Positions 35,025-44,496 of a stretch of DNA of 52,278 nt are shown piece after piece. A program made the translations under genes and the position numbers. Origin of the DNA: an uncultured Pelagibacteraceae bacterium (GTDB taxonomy: Bacteria; Pseudomonadota; Alphaproteobacteria; Pelagibacterales; Pelagibacteraceae); assembly GCA_902590915.1 (NCBI GenBank), contig CACIYQ010000007.1, forward strand, positions 1-52,278, in the 5' to 3' direction. How positions within the stretch are numbered: position 1 is the stretch's first letter; every line of letters begins with the position of its first letter. A model generated the notes under the pieces. It had not been told where the DNA came from. It searched no databases and saw only the letters and a list, made by a program, of their open reading frames with translations.

Positions 35025-35465
35025 TTATGCTGATGCTTGTTTTTCTACAGCCTTTGGTGCTTCTTTAGTTGTATCTTTTTTTGGTTTATCTACTCTTTTT
35101 GCTTCTACATCTCTATCAACTAATTCAATTATTGCCATTGGTGCATTATCACCATATCTAAATCCAGCCTTAATAATTCTAGTATATCCACCTTTTCTGT
35201 TCTCGTATCTTTTAGAAAGTGTTTTTTTAACTTTATTAGCAGACTTAATATCTTGAAGTTGCGTAACTAACATTTTAGTTGTTTGTAAAGTTTCCTTCTT
35301 CCCTAAAGTAATAATTTTATCTGCTTGAGGTTTTAAAAACTTAGCTTTTGGTAATGTAGTTTTAATTTGCTCATATTTTATTAAAGAGTTAAGCATATTC
35401 TTTAATAAAGCTTTTCTATGCTCAGAAGTTCTATTTAACTTCTTATTAGCCATTCCGTGTCTCAT
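35025..35465 (-). CDS. rplQ: 50S ribosomal protein L17
   Basis: L17 is a large-subunit protein near the exit tunnel. The 146-residue product has [20 protein letters not shown], the LGKKETLQTTKMLVTQL middle and RKGGYTRIIKAGFRYGDNAPMAI split over the C-terminal core. A charged tail of about 25 residues (KPKKDTTKEAPKAVEKQ) extends beyond the E. coli protein. It overlaps rpoA by one base and is the usual last gene of the alpha operon. Confidence 0.97.
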   Translation of the reverse strand: MRHGMANKKLNRTSEHRKALLKNMLNSLIKYEQIKTTLPKAKFLKPQADKIITLGKKETLQTTKMLVTQLQDIKSANKVKKTLSKRYENRKGGYTRIIKAGFRYGDNAPMAIIELVDRDVEAKRVDKPKKDTTKEAPKAVEKQASA

Positions 35466-36493
35466 TAGATGGCTTCCTCTAATTTTTTAGACATTTCTGC
35501 AATATTGTCTGGTGGCCAGTTAGGTATTTCCATACCTAAATATAATGACATACCAGTTAGAACTTCTTTAATTTCATTTAAAGATTTTCTTCCAAAATTT
35601 GGAGTCCTCAGCATTTCACCCTCGGATTTTTGTACCAAATCTCCAATGTAGATAATATTATCATTTTTTAAACAATTCATAGATCTAACAGACAGTTCTA
35701 GCTCATCTACTTTTCTTAACAAATTTTTATTGAACTCAGGTTCTGTTGAAACTTCTTTCACTGGAGCTTCAACTGGTTCATCAAAGTTGATAAACATTTT
35801 TAGTTGATCTTGAAAAATTCTTGCTGAATAGGCAACAGCATCTTCAGCTGATATAGATCCGTTAGTTTCAACTTCCATAATTAGTTTGTCGTAATCCAGG
35901 GCTTTTCCTTCTCTAGCGGTGCTTACAGAAAATGAAACCTTTTTTACTGGACTGTAAAGGGAATCGATAGCAATTAATCCTAACGGTGGCTCCTCTGGCT
36001 TGTTAAGATCAGCTGGCACATAACCTTTTCCAGTACTAACATTCATTTCCATATGAAAAGAAGTCTTTTCGTCTAGATTACAAATTACTAATTCTGGATT
36101 TAATATTTCAACATCAGTAACAGGTGCAATATCAGAAGCTTTGATTTCACCTGGCCCCTTAGCATCTAAAATTAATTTTTTTGTACCCTCTGAATTACAT
36201 TTTAACGCCAAAGATTTAACGTTTAAAACAATATCTGTTACATCTTCTCTAACACCTTTAATTGATGTAAATTCATGCAGAACACCATCTATTTGTATCG
36301 ATGTAACTGCCGCTCCTCTTATTGAAGAAAGTAAAATTCTTCTAAGTGAATTTCCCAAAGTTAGGCCATAGCCTTTTTCTAATGGTTCAGCAACTATTTT
36401 TGCATGAGTTAAGTCATCACTTATTTGCACATCAAGTTTTGATGGCTTAATTAATGACTTCCAATTTTTTACATTAACATTTTCGACTTCCAT
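35465..36493 (-). CDS. rpoA: DNA-directed RNA polymerase subunit alpha
   Basis: Alpha dimerises to nucleate RNA polymerase assembly and contacts UP elements and activators with its C-terminal domain. The 342-residue protein has the N-terminal assembly domain ([40 protein letters not shown]) and, after a short linker near 240, the CTD with [20 protein letters not shown] and the [18 protein letters not shown] helix pair. Length is normal. It sits between rpsK and rplQ with 1-nt overlaps. Confidence 0.98.
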   Translation of the reverse strand: MEVENVNVKNWKSLIKPSKLDVQISDDLTHAKIVAEPLEKGYGLTLGNSLRRILLSSIRGAAVTSIQIDGVLHEFTSIKGVREDVTDIVLNVKSLALKCNSEGTKKLILDAKGPGEIKASDIAPVTDVEILNPELVICNLDEKTSFHMEMNVSTGKGYVPADLNKPEEPPLGLIAIDSLYSPVKKVSFSVSTAREGKALDYDKLIMEVETNGSISAEDAVAYSARIFQDQLKMFINFDEPVEAPVKEVSTEPEFNKNLLRKVDELELSVRSMNCLKNDNIIYIGDLVQKSEGEMLRTPNFGRKSLNEIKEVLTGMSLYLGMEIPNWPPDNIAEMSKKLEEAI

Positions 36494-36942
36494 TAAACTC
36501 TCCTTTTCTTTGGTGGCCTAGTCCCATTATGAGGCATGGGTGTAGTGTCTTTAATAGACAAAATTTTAAATCCTCTTGCTTGTAAAGCTCTCAAAGCAGT
36601 TTCTCTTCCTGATCCTGGCCCTTTTACCTCAACAGATAAAGTTTTCATTCCATATTCTAGCGCTTTTGATGCAGCGGAGTCTGCAGCAATCTGTGCAGCA
36701 TATGGAGTAGATTTTCTTGATCCCTTAAAACCTTTTTGACCAGCTGAAGCCCAAGATATTACATTACCATTTGTATCAGCAATTGAAATTATTGTGTTAT
36801 TAAAAGTTGATTGCACATATGCAATTCCATTTAGAATATTTTTTTTAACTTTCTTCTTTTTTGAATAAGAACTTTTTGCACTTTTTTTAGAAGATTTCTC
36901 TACCTTCTGATCGTTATTTTCAATTTTATCAGATTTTGCCAT
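36493..36942 (-). CDS. rpsK: 30S ribosomal protein S11
   Basis: S11 lies on the 30S platform near the mRNA exit. The core motifs [39 protein letters not shown] and the C-terminal [20 protein letters not shown] are standard. The protein is 149 residues because of a lysine/serine-rich N-terminal extension of about 30 residues that E. coli S11 (129 residues) only partly has. It overlaps rpoA by one base. Confidence 0.97.
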   Translation of the reverse strand: MAKSDKIENNDQKVEKSSKKSAKSSYSKKKKVKKNILNGIAYVQSTFNNTIISIADTNGNVISWASAGQKGFKGSRKSTPYAAQIAADSAASKALEYGMKTLSVEVKGPGSGRETALRALQARGFKILSIKDTTPMPHNGTRPPKKRRV

Positions 36943-36944
36943 GA

Positions 36945-37328
36945 CTATTTTTTAGTTGGTGTTAATTTTTTTCCAGCAATTGCTATTGCTTTTCCTTTTC
37001 TTGTTCTTGCATTACATCTAGTTCTTTGACCTCTAACTGGTAATTTTTTTCTATGTCTGGTTCCCCTATAACAAGCTAGATCGATGAGTCTTTTTATACT
37101 CAGTGAATAATCTCTTCTTAGATCTCCTTCTACTTTAAAATTTTGGTCAATATACTCGCGTATTTTTAATATCTCATCGTCAGTAAGATCGTTAACTCTT
37201 TTGGCTTTTGGAATTTCAAGTGATGAACAAATCTGATTGGAAAACTTATCTCCGATTCCATAGATATATGTAAGTCCAATGTGAACAAGTTTATTCTGTG
37301 GAATATTTATACCTGCGATACGAGCCAT
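36945..37328 (-). CDS. rpsM: 30S ribosomal protein S13
   Basis: S13 sits in the 30S head and contacts the P-site tRNA and L5. The 127-residue protein shows [20 protein letters not shown], the [12 protein letters not shown] helix-turn and the basic tail [18 protein letters not shown]. It is the first gene of the alpha operon segment, preceded by a 55-bp gap after adk with a plausible promoter. The L36 gene rpmJ, found just before rpsM in many bacteria, is not here. Confidence 0.98.
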   Translation of the reverse strand: MARIAGINIPQNKLVHIGLTYIYGIGDKFSNQICSSLEIPKAKRVNDLTDDEILKIREYIDQNFKVEGDLRRDYSLSIKRLIDLACYRGTRHRKKLPVRGQRTRCNARTRKGKAIAIAGKKLTPTKK

Positions 37329-37351
37329 AAGTTTTGTGATAAATTGTGCCT

Positions 37352-37379
37352 TTTATATAAGAAGATTAATCAAAGTCAA
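37352..37379 (-). promoter_or_regulatory. Candidate promoter for rpsM-rpsK-rpoA-rplQ
   Basis: On the minus strand TTGACT (37379-37374), a 16-bp spacer and TATAAA (37357-37352) lie in the 55-bp adk-rpsM gap, one of the few gaps in the ribosomal array. It would give a leader of about 15-20 nt to the rpsM ATG. Separate transcription of rpoA and its partners from the spc genes would follow. Confidence 0.45.
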
Positions 37380-37383
37380 CGCC

Positions 37384-37947
37384 TTAAACATTGATAAAAG
37401 TGTCGATTTTATTGGTTATTTGTTCAATTTCATCACTTCCATCAATTTCATGGAAATTAGAATTTTTAGAATAGAAATCTAAAACTGGTTTAGTTGTCTC
37501 CATATAAGTGTCATATCTTTTTAAAATTGTATCCAATTCATCATCTGATCTTTTTTCTAGGATTTTTCTTTTCTGTATTCTTTTAATTATTGTCTCTTTA
37601 TTAACATTGAGAAAAAAAACAAAATCTATCTTCTGGTTTGAGGTATCAAGTAATAAGTCTAGATTTTTTGCCTGATTTATAGATCGAGGATAGCCATCAA
37701 ATATTAATTTGTTTTTTTTTTGGGGATCGAATATTTGTTTTTCTAAAAGTTGATTAACAATATCGTCACTGACAAATCTCCCATCATTCATAACATCAAT
37801 AATTTTTTTACCAATATCTGAATTATTTTTTATTTCCTCTCTCAAGATATCTCCTGTTGAAATTTGAAAATTATTAAGTTTTTTTACTAAATATTTAGCT
37901 TGAGTTCCTTTACCAGCACCCGGAGGTCCAAATAAAATTATATTCAC
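37384..37947 (-). CDS. adk: Adenylate kinase
   Basis: Adk interconverts ATP + AMP with 2 ADP. The 187-residue protein has the P-loop FGPPGAGKGTQAKYL, the AMP site STGDILREEI, DGYPRSINQA and the LID-region arginines in IIKRIQKRKI. It is the short-LID form, lacking the roughly 27-residue LID insertion of E. coli Adk (214 residues). The start is GTG, immediately after the secY stop. secY-adk order is typical of the spc region. Confidence 0.96.
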   Translation of the reverse strand: MNIILFGPPGAGKGTQAKYLVKKLNNFQISTGDILREEIKNNSDIGKKIIDVMNDGRFVSDDIVNQLLEKQIFDPQKKNKLIFDGYPRSINQAKNLDLLLDTSNQKIDFVFFLNVNKETIIKRIQKRKILEKRSDDELDTILKRYDTYMETTKPVLDFYSKNSNFHEIDGSDEIEQITNKIDTFINV

Positions 37948-39228
37948 CTATCTACCAAATTTAGTTTTTTTAATTAATTGTTCGTACTGTGAACTCATCA
38001 ATCTAGTTTGGATCTGTGTCACTGTGTCTATTGCAACTACTACAACAATTAATATTGAAGCGCCGCCTAAATAAAATGGAATAGGATAATTTGCAATTAA
38101 AAATTCAGGCATTAAACATACTAAAGTTAAATATAAAGCACCAATAGTAGTAAGTTTAGTAGAAATATTTTCAATGTACATTGCGGTACTTTCCCCTGGT
38201 CTTATCCCTGGTACAAAGCCACCATATTTTCTTAAATTTTCTGCCGTCTCTGTTGGGTTGAATGTAATAGATGTGTAAAAAAAAGTAAAAAATATTATCC
38301 CTGATGCATATAGTAGCATGTAAAGAGGTTGGCCTTGAGTAAAAAATGAACTTAAATTTAAAAATATTTCATTATCTGAAAAAGAAAAATTTGAAAAAGT
38401 AACTGGTAATAATAAAAGTGCTGAAGCAAATATAGCAGGTATTACTCCTGCTTGATTTATTTTTAAAGGTAAATGTGATGACTCACCACCATACATTTTA
38501 TTTCCCATTTGTCTTTTTGGGTAATTGATAAGAATTTTTCTAAGTGCTCTTTCCATAAACACAACAAACAATATTGTCAAAATTAGTAAAACAAAAATAG
38601 CTAGGATCATAATTGTTGATACAGCCCCTGTTCTTCCAAGCTCAAATGTCGTTACTAAAGCCCTAGGTATTTCTGCAACAATCCCAGCAAAAATTATTAA
38701 AGATATACCATTACCAATTCCTCTTTGTGTAATTTGTTCGCCTAACCACATAAGAAATATTGTGCCTGCTACAATAGTTGTTACTGTTGTGATTTTAAAG
38801 AAAGCTCCAGGATTAATGACTAAGTCTGCAGAAGATTCTAAACCGACTGATAATCCATAACCTTGTACCGTTGCTAACAAAACAGTTCCGTATCTTGTTA
38901 TTTGAGTAATTTTTGCTCTACCACTTTCTCCTTGCGCTTTCAGATTTTTAAAATAGTCAGATACACCTGTTAAAAGCTGAACAATAATAGCTGATGAAAT
39001 ATAAGGCATTATGCCAAGTGCAAATATAGCCATTCGGCTAACAGCACCTCCAGCAAATACATTGAACATTCCAAGTAATCCTTTTTGGTTACCATCCATC
39101 ATTATTTTTAATTGTTCTGGATCTATACCAGGAAGAGGCACAAAGGTTCCAAATCGATATACAGCGAGAATAAAAATAGTAAATATTATTCTATTTCTTA
39201 AATCAGTTGTTGATGATGAGTCGCTCAT
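37948..39228 (-). CDS. secY: Protein translocase subunit SecY
   Basis: SecY is the ten-helix channel of the Sec translocon in the inner membrane. The 426-residue protein has ten hydrophobic segments and conserved stretches FVPLPGIDPEQL, FALGIMPYISSAIIVQLL (plug/TM2), GEQITQRGIGNGISLIIFAG and FVPGIRPGESTAMYIE. Length is slightly under E. coli (443). It follows rplO by 9 nt and abuts adk. Confidence 0.98.
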   Translation of the reverse strand: MSDSSSTTDLRNRIIFTIFILAVYRFGTFVPLPGIDPEQLKIMMDGNQKGLLGMFNVFAGGAVSRMAIFALGIMPYISSAIIVQLLTGVSDYFKNLKAQGESGRAKITQITRYGTVLLATVQGYGLSVGLESSADLVINPGAFFKITTVTTIVAGTIFLMWLGEQITQRGIGNGISLIIFAGIVAEIPRALVTTFELGRTGAVSTIMILAIFVLLILTILFVVFMERALRKILINYPKRQMGNKMYGGESSHLPLKINQAGVIPAIFASALLLLPVTFSNFSFSDNEIFLNLSSFFTQGQPLYMLLYASGIIFFTFFYTSITFNPTETAENLRKYGGFVPGIRPGESTAMYIENISTKLTTIGALYLTLVCLMPEFLIANYPIPFYLGGASILIVVVVAIDTVTQIQTRLMSSQYEQLIKKTKFGR

Positions 39229-39237
39229 ATCAATTAA

Positions 39238-39690
39238 CTATTTTTTTAGTTGAATAGATCCACCAATTTTTTCAAGTTTTTCTATTGCGGACTTTGAAGC
39301 TAAATTTGCTTCAATATTAATTTTATCTTTAATTTCGCCTGTACCTAAAATTTTGAGTTTTTTTGAATTCTTGCTTATTATTTTTAACTTTTTCAACAAA
39401 TCAGAATTAAGTACCTCATTAGGACTAATATTTTTCTTATCAATAAATGATTGAATTTTTTCTAAATTTATAATTGCTACTTCATCTTTTGAAATAGGAT
39501 TAAATCCTCTTTTTGGCAATCTTCGATATAATGGCATTTGACCACCTTCAAAACTTTTAATAGCTACTCCAGATCTAGATTTTTGACCTTTCACACCTCT
39601 TCCAGATGTTTTTCCTTTTCCAGAGCCAATACCTCTACCGACTCTAATTTTGGATTTATTTATTTTTACTCTATTATTTAAACTAATCAT
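39238..39690 (-). CDS. rplO: 50S ribosomal protein L15
   Basis: L15 is a late-assembly 23S rRNA-binding protein. The 150-residue product has the glycine/lysine-rich N-terminus (VGRGIGSGKGKTSGRGVKGQ) and FEGGQMPLYRRLPKRGF. Its ATG overlaps the rpsE stop by one base. Protein L30 (rpmD), which lies between rpsE and rplO in most bacteria, is absent. Confidence 0.97.
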   Translation of the reverse strand: MISLNNRVKINKSKIRVGRGIGSGKGKTSGRGVKGQKSRSGVAIKSFEGGQMPLYRRLPKRGFNPISKDEVAIINLEKIQSFIDKKNISPNEVLNSDLLKKLKIISKNSKKLKILGTGEIKDKINIEANLASKSAIEKLEKIGGSIQLKK

Positions 39691-40205
39691 TACCCTCTTT
39701 TTTCAACTATTTCTGAAATTTTTTTATTTCTTATTACAGATATTTGTTTTGGTGAGCTTTGTTTTAATAAAGCTTTCATTGTAGCTCTAATAACGTTGTG
39801 TGCATTAGAAGTACCCATTGATTTAGCCACAATATCTTTTACACCTAAAACTTCACATACTGCTCTAACTGGTCCACCAGCAATAATACCTGTTCCTTTA
39901 GATGCTGCTCTTAAAACAATTCTACCAGAACCATCTTTAGCTTTTACATCGTGGTGTATAGTTCTCCCTTCTCTTAGAGGAATATGAGTAAGTTTTCTTC
40001 TAGCCATTTCATTAGCTTTTTTTATAGCATCTGGAACTTGTTTTGCTTTAGCATGAGCTATTCCAATTTTTCCAGCTTGATTTCCAACTACAACTAGCGC
40101 TGAAAAACCAAATCTTCTTCCACCCTTCACAACTTTGGTAATTCTATTTATGTGAACTAATTTTTCTAATATATCATCGTTTTTTTTATCTTTAAAATTT
40201 TCCAT
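39690..40205 (-). CDS. rpsE: 30S ribosomal protein S5
   Basis: S5 acts in decoding accuracy and mRNA unwinding at the 30S entry tunnel. The protein has INRITKVVKGGRRFGFSALV, REGRTIHHDVKAKDGSGRI and RAASKGTGIIAGGPVRAV. The frame extends to 40223, but the ATG at 40205, one base after the rplR stop, gives a normal 171-residue product and is used here. The gene is directly followed by rplO. Confidence 0.96.
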   Translation of the reverse strand: MENFKDKKNDDILEKLVHINRITKVVKGGRRFGFSALVVVGNQAGKIGIAHAKAKQVPDAIKKANEMARRKLTHIPLREGRTIHHDVKAKDGSGRIVLRAASKGTGIIAGGPVRAVCEVLGVKDIVAKSMGTSNAHNVIRATMKALLKQSSPKQISVIRNKKISEIVEKRG

Positions 40206-40206
40206 A

Positions 40207-40563
40207 TTAAAATTCCATTCCATTTTCTCTTAAAGTTTCAGCAAAAGCTTTTACTCTTCCATGATATTTATAAGAACCTCTATCAAAGTAGATTTTGGTT
40301 ATATTTTTTTCATGTGCTTTTTTTGCTAATTTTTGTGCCACCAATTTAGATAATTCAGTTTTATTCACTTTTTCATTTGTTTTAAGATCTTTTTCTACTG
40401 AGGAGGCAGACAATAATGTAACCTTTTTAATATCATCAATTATTTGAGCAGAAATATTTTTTGCTGATCTTGATATGCTCAATCTAAATCTGTCATTAGA
40501 GGCAACTCTCTTGACTTTATTACTTACTCTAAATCTTTTTCTAATACTTTTGTTTAGTTTCAT
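40207..40563 (-). CDS. rplR: 50S ribosomal protein L18
   Basis: L18 binds 5S rRNA in the central protuberance. The 118-residue product has the basic N-terminus [20 protein letters not shown] and the C-terminal [20 protein letters not shown]. Size is normal. It overlaps the rplF stop by one base. Confidence 0.97.
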   Translation of the reverse strand: MKLNKSIRKRFRVSNKVKRVASNDRFRLSISRSAKNISAQIIDDIKKVTLLSASSVEKDLKTNEKVNKTELSKLVAQKLAKKAHEKNITKIYFDRGSYKYHGRVKAFAETLRENGMEF

Positions 40564-41102
40564 TACTTTTTCTTTCCCTCTTTTTTAAGAACATACTGTC
40601 CTTTTTCTCTGATTCCCTTACCCTTATAAGGTTCTATTTTTCTTAATGTTTTAATTTTTGATGCAACAGCACCAACAAGCTGTTTATCTGAGCCTGTAAT
40701 TTTTAAAGTTGTTTGTTTTTCAACTGCAATTTTAATTCCTTCGGGTATGTCGAAATCAATATCATGGCTATAACCAAGCTGTAAATTCAATTGATTACCC
40801 TTAAGAGCAGCTCTATATCCTACACCAACTAATTCTAAGATTTTTTCATAACCAGCACTAGAGCCTATAACAGCATTATTAATTAAACTTCTGTTCATAC
40901 CCCAGAGTCTTTTTGAATTTTGATCAATTTTTTTAGGTTTGATTGATATTTCTTTTCCCTCTTTTATGTCTAAATTAAACATATCAAGATCAATATTTAT
41001 TGATTTTTTTCCTAATGGACCCTCAATATTGATAATATTACCAGCTAGAGCAACTTTTACTTTTTCAGGGATTGATATATTTATTTTACCTATTTTAGAC
41101 AT
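40563..41102 (-). CDS. rplF: 50S ribosomal protein L6
   Basis: L6 lies near the sarcin-ricin loop. The 179-residue protein has two similar halves; [15 protein letters not shown] is in the first and the C-terminal [20 protein letters not shown] is diagnostic. It overlaps rpsH and rplR by one base each. Confidence 0.97.
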   Translation of the reverse strand: MSKIGKINISIPEKVKVALAGNIINIEGPLGKKSINIDLDMFNLDIKEGKEISIKPKKIDQNSKRLWGMNRSLINNAVIGSSAGYEKILELVGVGYRAALKGNQLNLQLGYSHDIDFDIPEGIKIAVEKQTTLKITGSDKQLVGAVASKIKTLRKIEPYKGKGIREKGQYVLKKEGKKK

Positions 41103-41497
41103 TAAAAAACCTTACAAATTATTTCTCCACCAACTTTTTGCTTTCTAGCCTCTATATCTGTCATAATACCTTTTGGTGTGGAGATTATAGCAATACCAAG
41201 TCCATTATTAATTTTCGGTAGACCACTTGCACTTGAAAAAATCCTTCTTCCAGGTTTTGAAACTCTTTCAAAAGCACTTATAACTGGATTTCCAGAGTGA
41301 TATTTTAATTCTAAAGATAAAGTAGGTTTTTTATCTTCAGCATTTATTTTGAAATCTTTTATAAATCCCTCATTTTTTAATATATCGGCAAGTTTTGTTT
41401 TAAAATTAGAAGAAGGCAATTCTACTTTTTTATGATTTCTAGCTTGAGCATTTTTTACTCTTGCAATCATATCTCCTATTGGGTCACTTAAGCTCAT
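41102..41497 (-). CDS. rpsH: 30S ribosomal protein S8
   Basis: S8 is a primary 16S rRNA-binding protein and, in E. coli, the translational repressor of the spc operon. The 131-residue product begins LSDPIGDMIARVKNAQARNH and ends with GLGIAIISTPKGIMTDIEAR and the IICKVF tail. No obvious copy of the S8-binding hairpin can be confirmed upstream of rplE by eye. Confidence 0.97.
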   Translation of the reverse strand: MSLSDPIGDMIARVKNAQARNHKKVELPSSNFKTKLADILKNEGFIKDFKINAEDKKPTLSLELKYHSGNPVISAFERVSKPGRRIFSSASGLPKINNGLGIAIISTPKGIMTDIEARKQKVGGEIICKVF

Positions 41498-41508
41498 AAT
41501 AATCCTTT

Positions 41509-41814
41509 CTACCAGCTAGATTTAACTAGCCCTGGTATCTTTCCTTGTAATCCTAATTGTCTCAAAGCAATTCTTGAAATTTTTAATTTTCTATAAACTC
41601 CATGCGGTCTTCCTGTTATTTCACATCTATTCATGACTCTGGTTTTTGCTGAATTTCTTGGTAATTTCGACAATTTTTGTTGTGCCTTAAATCTCTCTTC
41701 AAGTGTGATTTTCTTATCCATCACTATTTTCTTCAAAGCTGCTCTTTTTTTGTAAAGCCTATCAGATAATTTAATTCTACTTTTATTTTTATTAACAGCA
41801 CTCAATTTAGCCAT
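41509..41814 (-). CDS. rpsN: 30S ribosomal protein S14, zinc-free long form
   Basis: S14 binds the 30S head. The 101-residue protein is the zinc-independent form: it lacks the CxxC...CxxC pattern and has a single cysteine in NRCEITGRPHGVYRKLKIS. The C-terminus LGLQGKIPGLVKSSW is standard. It lies between rplE and rpsH as usual. Confidence 0.97.
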   Translation of the reverse strand: MAKLSAVNKNKSRIKLSDRLYKKRAALKKIVMDKKITLEERFKAQQKLSKLPRNSAKTRVMNRCEITGRPHGVYRKLKISRIALRQLGLQGKIPGLVKSSW

Positions 41815-41816
41815 GT

Positions 41817-42371
41817 TTAATTATCTCCTTTTTTTATAAATGGAAAATTCATTTTTTCTAATAATGCAAAACTGTGTTCCTTGTTAATTGCTTTAATTAC
41901 AATTATAATATCGAGTCCTCTCACCTTATCAGCCCTGTCAAAGCTAACTTCAGGAAAAATTATGTGTTCTTTGATACCAAAAGTGTAATTTCCAAATTTG
42001 TCGAACCCTTTGGGAGATAATCCTCTAAAATCTTTAATTCTAGGTAAAGCAATATTAACTAATCTATCTAAAAATTCATACATTTTATTCTTTCTTAGTG
42101 TAACTTTTAAACCAGCATTTGATCCTTTTCTTGTCTTAAAATTAGCAACAGACTTTTTAAACTTTGTTATTACCGGTTTTTGTCCAGTAATCTTAGCCAT
42201 ATCTTCTTCACAAGATTTTAGAATTTTTGCATCTGAAGCATCTATTCCAAGACCCATATTTAAAACAATTTTTTCTATTTTTGGTGTCATATAAATATTT
42301 TTAAATCCAAATTGATCTTTCAATGCTGGCTGAATTTCTTTATTGAATATTTCTTTTAATCTAGGAGTCAT
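41817..42371 (-). CDS. rplE: 50S ribosomal protein L5
   Basis: L5 binds 5S rRNA and contacts P-site tRNA. The 184-residue product has KIEKIVLNMGLGIDASDAK, ITGQKPVITKFKKSVANFK, GLKVTLRKNKMYEFLDRLV and RDFRGLSPKGFDKFGNYTFG split over the core. It overlaps rplX by one base. Confidence 0.98.
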   Translation of the reverse strand: MTPRLKEIFNKEIQPALKDQFGFKNIYMTPKIEKIVLNMGLGIDASDAKILKSCEEDMAKITGQKPVITKFKKSVANFKTRKGSNAGLKVTLRKNKMYEFLDRLVNIALPRIKDFRGLSPKGFDKFGNYTFGIKEHIIFPEVSFDRADKVRGLDIIIVIKAINKEHSFALLEKMNFPFIKKGDN

Positions 42372-42616
42372 TATTTTTTAGCCTCTTTTTTTTTAGCAGC
42401 TTTTTCATCAATTAATTTTAAGTTGGACAAATGAATAAAGCTCTCTTTTGGAAAAATACCACCTTTTTTCTCTTTGGTTGTCTTGACATGTTTTTTTACC
42501 ATATTAATTTCTTTTACTTTTGCTCTATTATTTGCTCTATCAATTTCTATAACCTCGCCCTCTTTTTTTTTATCTTTACCTGTCAAAACTCTCACTTTTA
42601 AACCCTTTTTAATCAT
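42371..42616 (-). CDS. rplX: 50S ribosomal protein L24, short form
   Basis: L24 is an assembly initiator at the tunnel exit. The KOW motif is at the N-terminus ([20 protein letters not shown]), followed by [19 protein letters not shown]. At 81 residues it is about 20 shorter than most bacterial L24 (about 100); the missing part is the C-terminal region after LSNLKLID. The frame ends cleanly at the rplE start, so this is a natural short form, not a visible frameshift. Confidence 0.94.
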   Translation of the reverse strand: MIKKGLKVRVLTGKDKKKEGEVIEIDRANNRAKVKEINMVKKHVKTTKEKKGGIFPKESFIHLSNLKLIDEKAAKKKEAKK

Positions 42617-42617
42617 C

Positions 42618-42986
42618 TTATAAAACCTCCGGGGCTAATGAGATAATCTTCATTTGACCTCTGCTTCTTAATTCTCTTGTGACAGGACCAAAAATTCTAG
42701 TACCAACTGGTTCACCTTTGTCATCTACTAAAACTGCTGCATTATTATCAAATTTTACTTTTGAACCATCATTTCTATGTATCCCTTTTTTTACTCTAAC
42801 AACTACTGCCTTATGAACTGTACCTTTTTTTACTTTACCTTTAGGAATGGCGTCCTTAACAGATATTACAATAGTATCTCCAATACTTGCATATCTTCTT
42901 TTAGATCCTCCAAGAACTTTAATACACTCAATTCTTTTTGCACCAGTATTATCAGCTACTTGTAATTCTGTTTGTACACCAATCAT
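42618..42986 (-). CDS. rplN: 50S ribosomal protein L14
   Basis: L14 binds at the 30S-50S interface next to L19. The 122-residue protein begins [20 protein letters not shown] and contains [20 protein letters not shown] and [13 protein letters not shown]. Length is exactly typical. One base separates it from rplX. Confidence 0.98.
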   Translation of the reverse strand: MIGVQTELQVADNTGAKRIECIKVLGGSKRRYASIGDTIVISVKDAIPKGKVKKGTVHKAVVVRVKKGIHRNDGSKVKFDNNAAVLVDDKGEPVGTRIFGPVTRELRSRGQMKIISLAPEVL

Positions 42987-43222
42987 TATTTTGTATTCTC
43001 CATTACTTGAAATTTTTTATTTTTTGAGAAAGGCTTACTTTCAACTATTGATACTTTATCACCAGTTTTAAATTTATTATTTTCGTCATGAGCATTATAG
43101 TTTTTTCTAACCCTAATCACTTTTTTAAGCACAGGATGTGAATACTTTCTCTCAACCATAACAGTAATAGTTTTGTTTGGTTTATCACTTATAACTACAC
43201 CTGTTAATATTTTTTTAGGCAT
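42986..43222 (-). CDS. rpsQ: 30S ribosomal protein S17
   Basis: S17 is an early 16S rRNA-binding protein. The 78-residue product has [34 protein letters not shown] and [19 protein letters not shown]. It overlaps rpmC by 8 nt and rplN by 1 nt. Confidence 0.96.
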   Translation of the reverse strand: MPKKILTGVVISDKPNKTITVMVERKYSHPVLKKVIRVRKNYNAHDENNKFKTGDKVSIVESKPFSKNKKFQVMENTK

Positions 43223-43406
43223 TTATTTTTCCCTTTAATATAGTTTTTAATCTTGCTATTGTTTTTCTTGTTTCTCCAATTTTAGCTGGGTTTGTTATTT
43301 GTGAATTCATTTTTTGAAATCTAAAATTAAAAAGATCTTTTTTAAATTTTTCAATATTTTTCAAAACTTCGTCTTTTGATAATTTTTTTATTTCTTGTTT
43401 TTTCAT
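43215..43406 (-). CDS. rpmC: 50S ribosomal protein L29
   Basis: L29 lies beside the tunnel exit and is part of the SRP/trigger factor docking area. The 63-residue coiled product has LFNFRFQKMNSQITNPAKIG and TRKTIARLKTILKGK. It overlaps rplP by one base and rpsQ by eight. Confidence 0.94.
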   Translation of the reverse strand: MKKQEIKKLSKDEVLKNIEKFKKDLFNFRFQKMNSQITNPAKIGETRKTIARLKTILKGKINA

Positions 43407-43816
43407 TATACAAATCTCTTTATAGTTTTTGTTTTGATGGGTAATTTTGCTGAAGCTTTATATAGAGCTTCTTTTGCTATTTGTTCTGAAACACCATCAA
43501 CCTCAAATAAAATTCTTCCTGGTTTAACTCTACAAGCAAAAAACTCTGGTGATCCTTTTCCTTTGCCCATTCTAACTTCAATCGGTTTCTTGGAAACAGG
43601 TATGTTAGGAAAAATTCTAGTCCAAACTCTACCTTGTCTTTTCATGTGTCTTGTTAGAGCCACTCTAGCAGCTTCAATTTGTTTCCCAGTCACTCTTTCT
43701 GGTTGCAAAGCTTTCAATGCATAGGCTCCATAATTGATAGTACTTGCTCTTGTAGCAGTACCATGAATTCTACCTTTGTGCGCTTTTCTCCATTTAGTTC
43801 TTACTGGTTGTAACAT
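43406..43816 (-). CDS. rplP: 50S ribosomal protein L16
   Basis: L16 organises the A-site tRNA-binding region of the 50S. The 136-residue product has [39 protein letters not shown] and [20 protein letters not shown]. Length is normal. It overlaps rpsC and rpmC by one base. Confidence 0.98.
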   Translation of the reverse strand: MLQPVRTKWRKAHKGRIHGTATRASTINYGAYALKALQPERVTGKQIEAARVALTRHMKRQGRVWTRIFPNIPVSKKPIEVRMGKGKGSPEFFACRVKPGRILFEVDGVSEQIAKEALYKASAKLPIKTKTIKRFV

Positions 43817-44496
43817 TACTGTTTACCCTCTTGTGGTGTTGCTTTATTTGTTTCTTGACTAAATTCTCTAGCAAAAACTTCACCTTTATAAATCCAAACT
43901 TTAATTCCAATAATACCGTACGTAGTTAGTGCTTCAGCTTCAGCATAATCAATATCTGCTCTTAATGTGTGCGAAGGTATACTTCCATCTCTTAACCACT
44001 CAGTCCTAGCGATTTCATTTCCACCTAATCTTCCACTAACAGAAACTTTGATGCCTTTTGCACCTAGTCTAATACAAGATTGCATTGCTCTTTTCATAGC
44101 TCTTCTGTAGGAAATTCTTTTAACTAGTTGCTGTGCAATATTTTCTGCTACTAGATAAGCATTAGTCTCGGGTTTTTTTACTTCTTTAATATTTAAATTT
44201 ACTTCATTAGTAGTAAATTTTGATAGATTGTTTTTTATTTTATCAATGTCACTCCCCTTTTTGCCGATAACAAAACCTGGTCTTGAAGTATAGATTGTCA
44301 CATAACACTTGTTAGATGTTCGTTCAATCATAACTTTAGATACGCCAGAATTAATAACATTTTTCTTAATATATTCACGGATTTTAAAATCTTCAATCAA
44401 GTAGTTACCAAAATCTTTTTTCTTAGCATACCAAACAGAGTCCCAACCTCTATTCATACCTAACCTAAAACCTACAGGATTAACTTTTTGTCCCAT
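43816..44496 (-). CDS. rpsC: 30S ribosomal protein S3
   Basis: S3 is part of the mRNA entry helicase. The 226-residue protein starts [19 protein letters not shown] and carries the KH-domain GXXG at [17 protein letters not shown], then [18 protein letters not shown]. Its start overlaps the 3' end of rplV by 17 nt. Confidence 0.98.
   Translation of the reverse strand: MGQKVNPVGFRLGMNRGWDSVWYAKKKDFGNYLIEDFKIREYIKKNVINSGVSKVMIERTSNKCYVTIYTSRPGFVIGKKGSDIDKIKNNLSKFTTNEVNLNIKEVKKPETNAYLVAENIAQQLVKRISYRRAMKRAMQSCIRLGAKGIKVSVSGRLGGNEIARTEWLRDGSIPSHTLRADIDYAEAEALTTYGIIGIKVWIYKGEVFAREFSQETNKATPQEGKQ

Noticed and set aside
38525-38860. Plus-strand open frame of 111 codons opposite secY
   Set aside because: It is a shadow of the well-conserved secY gene.
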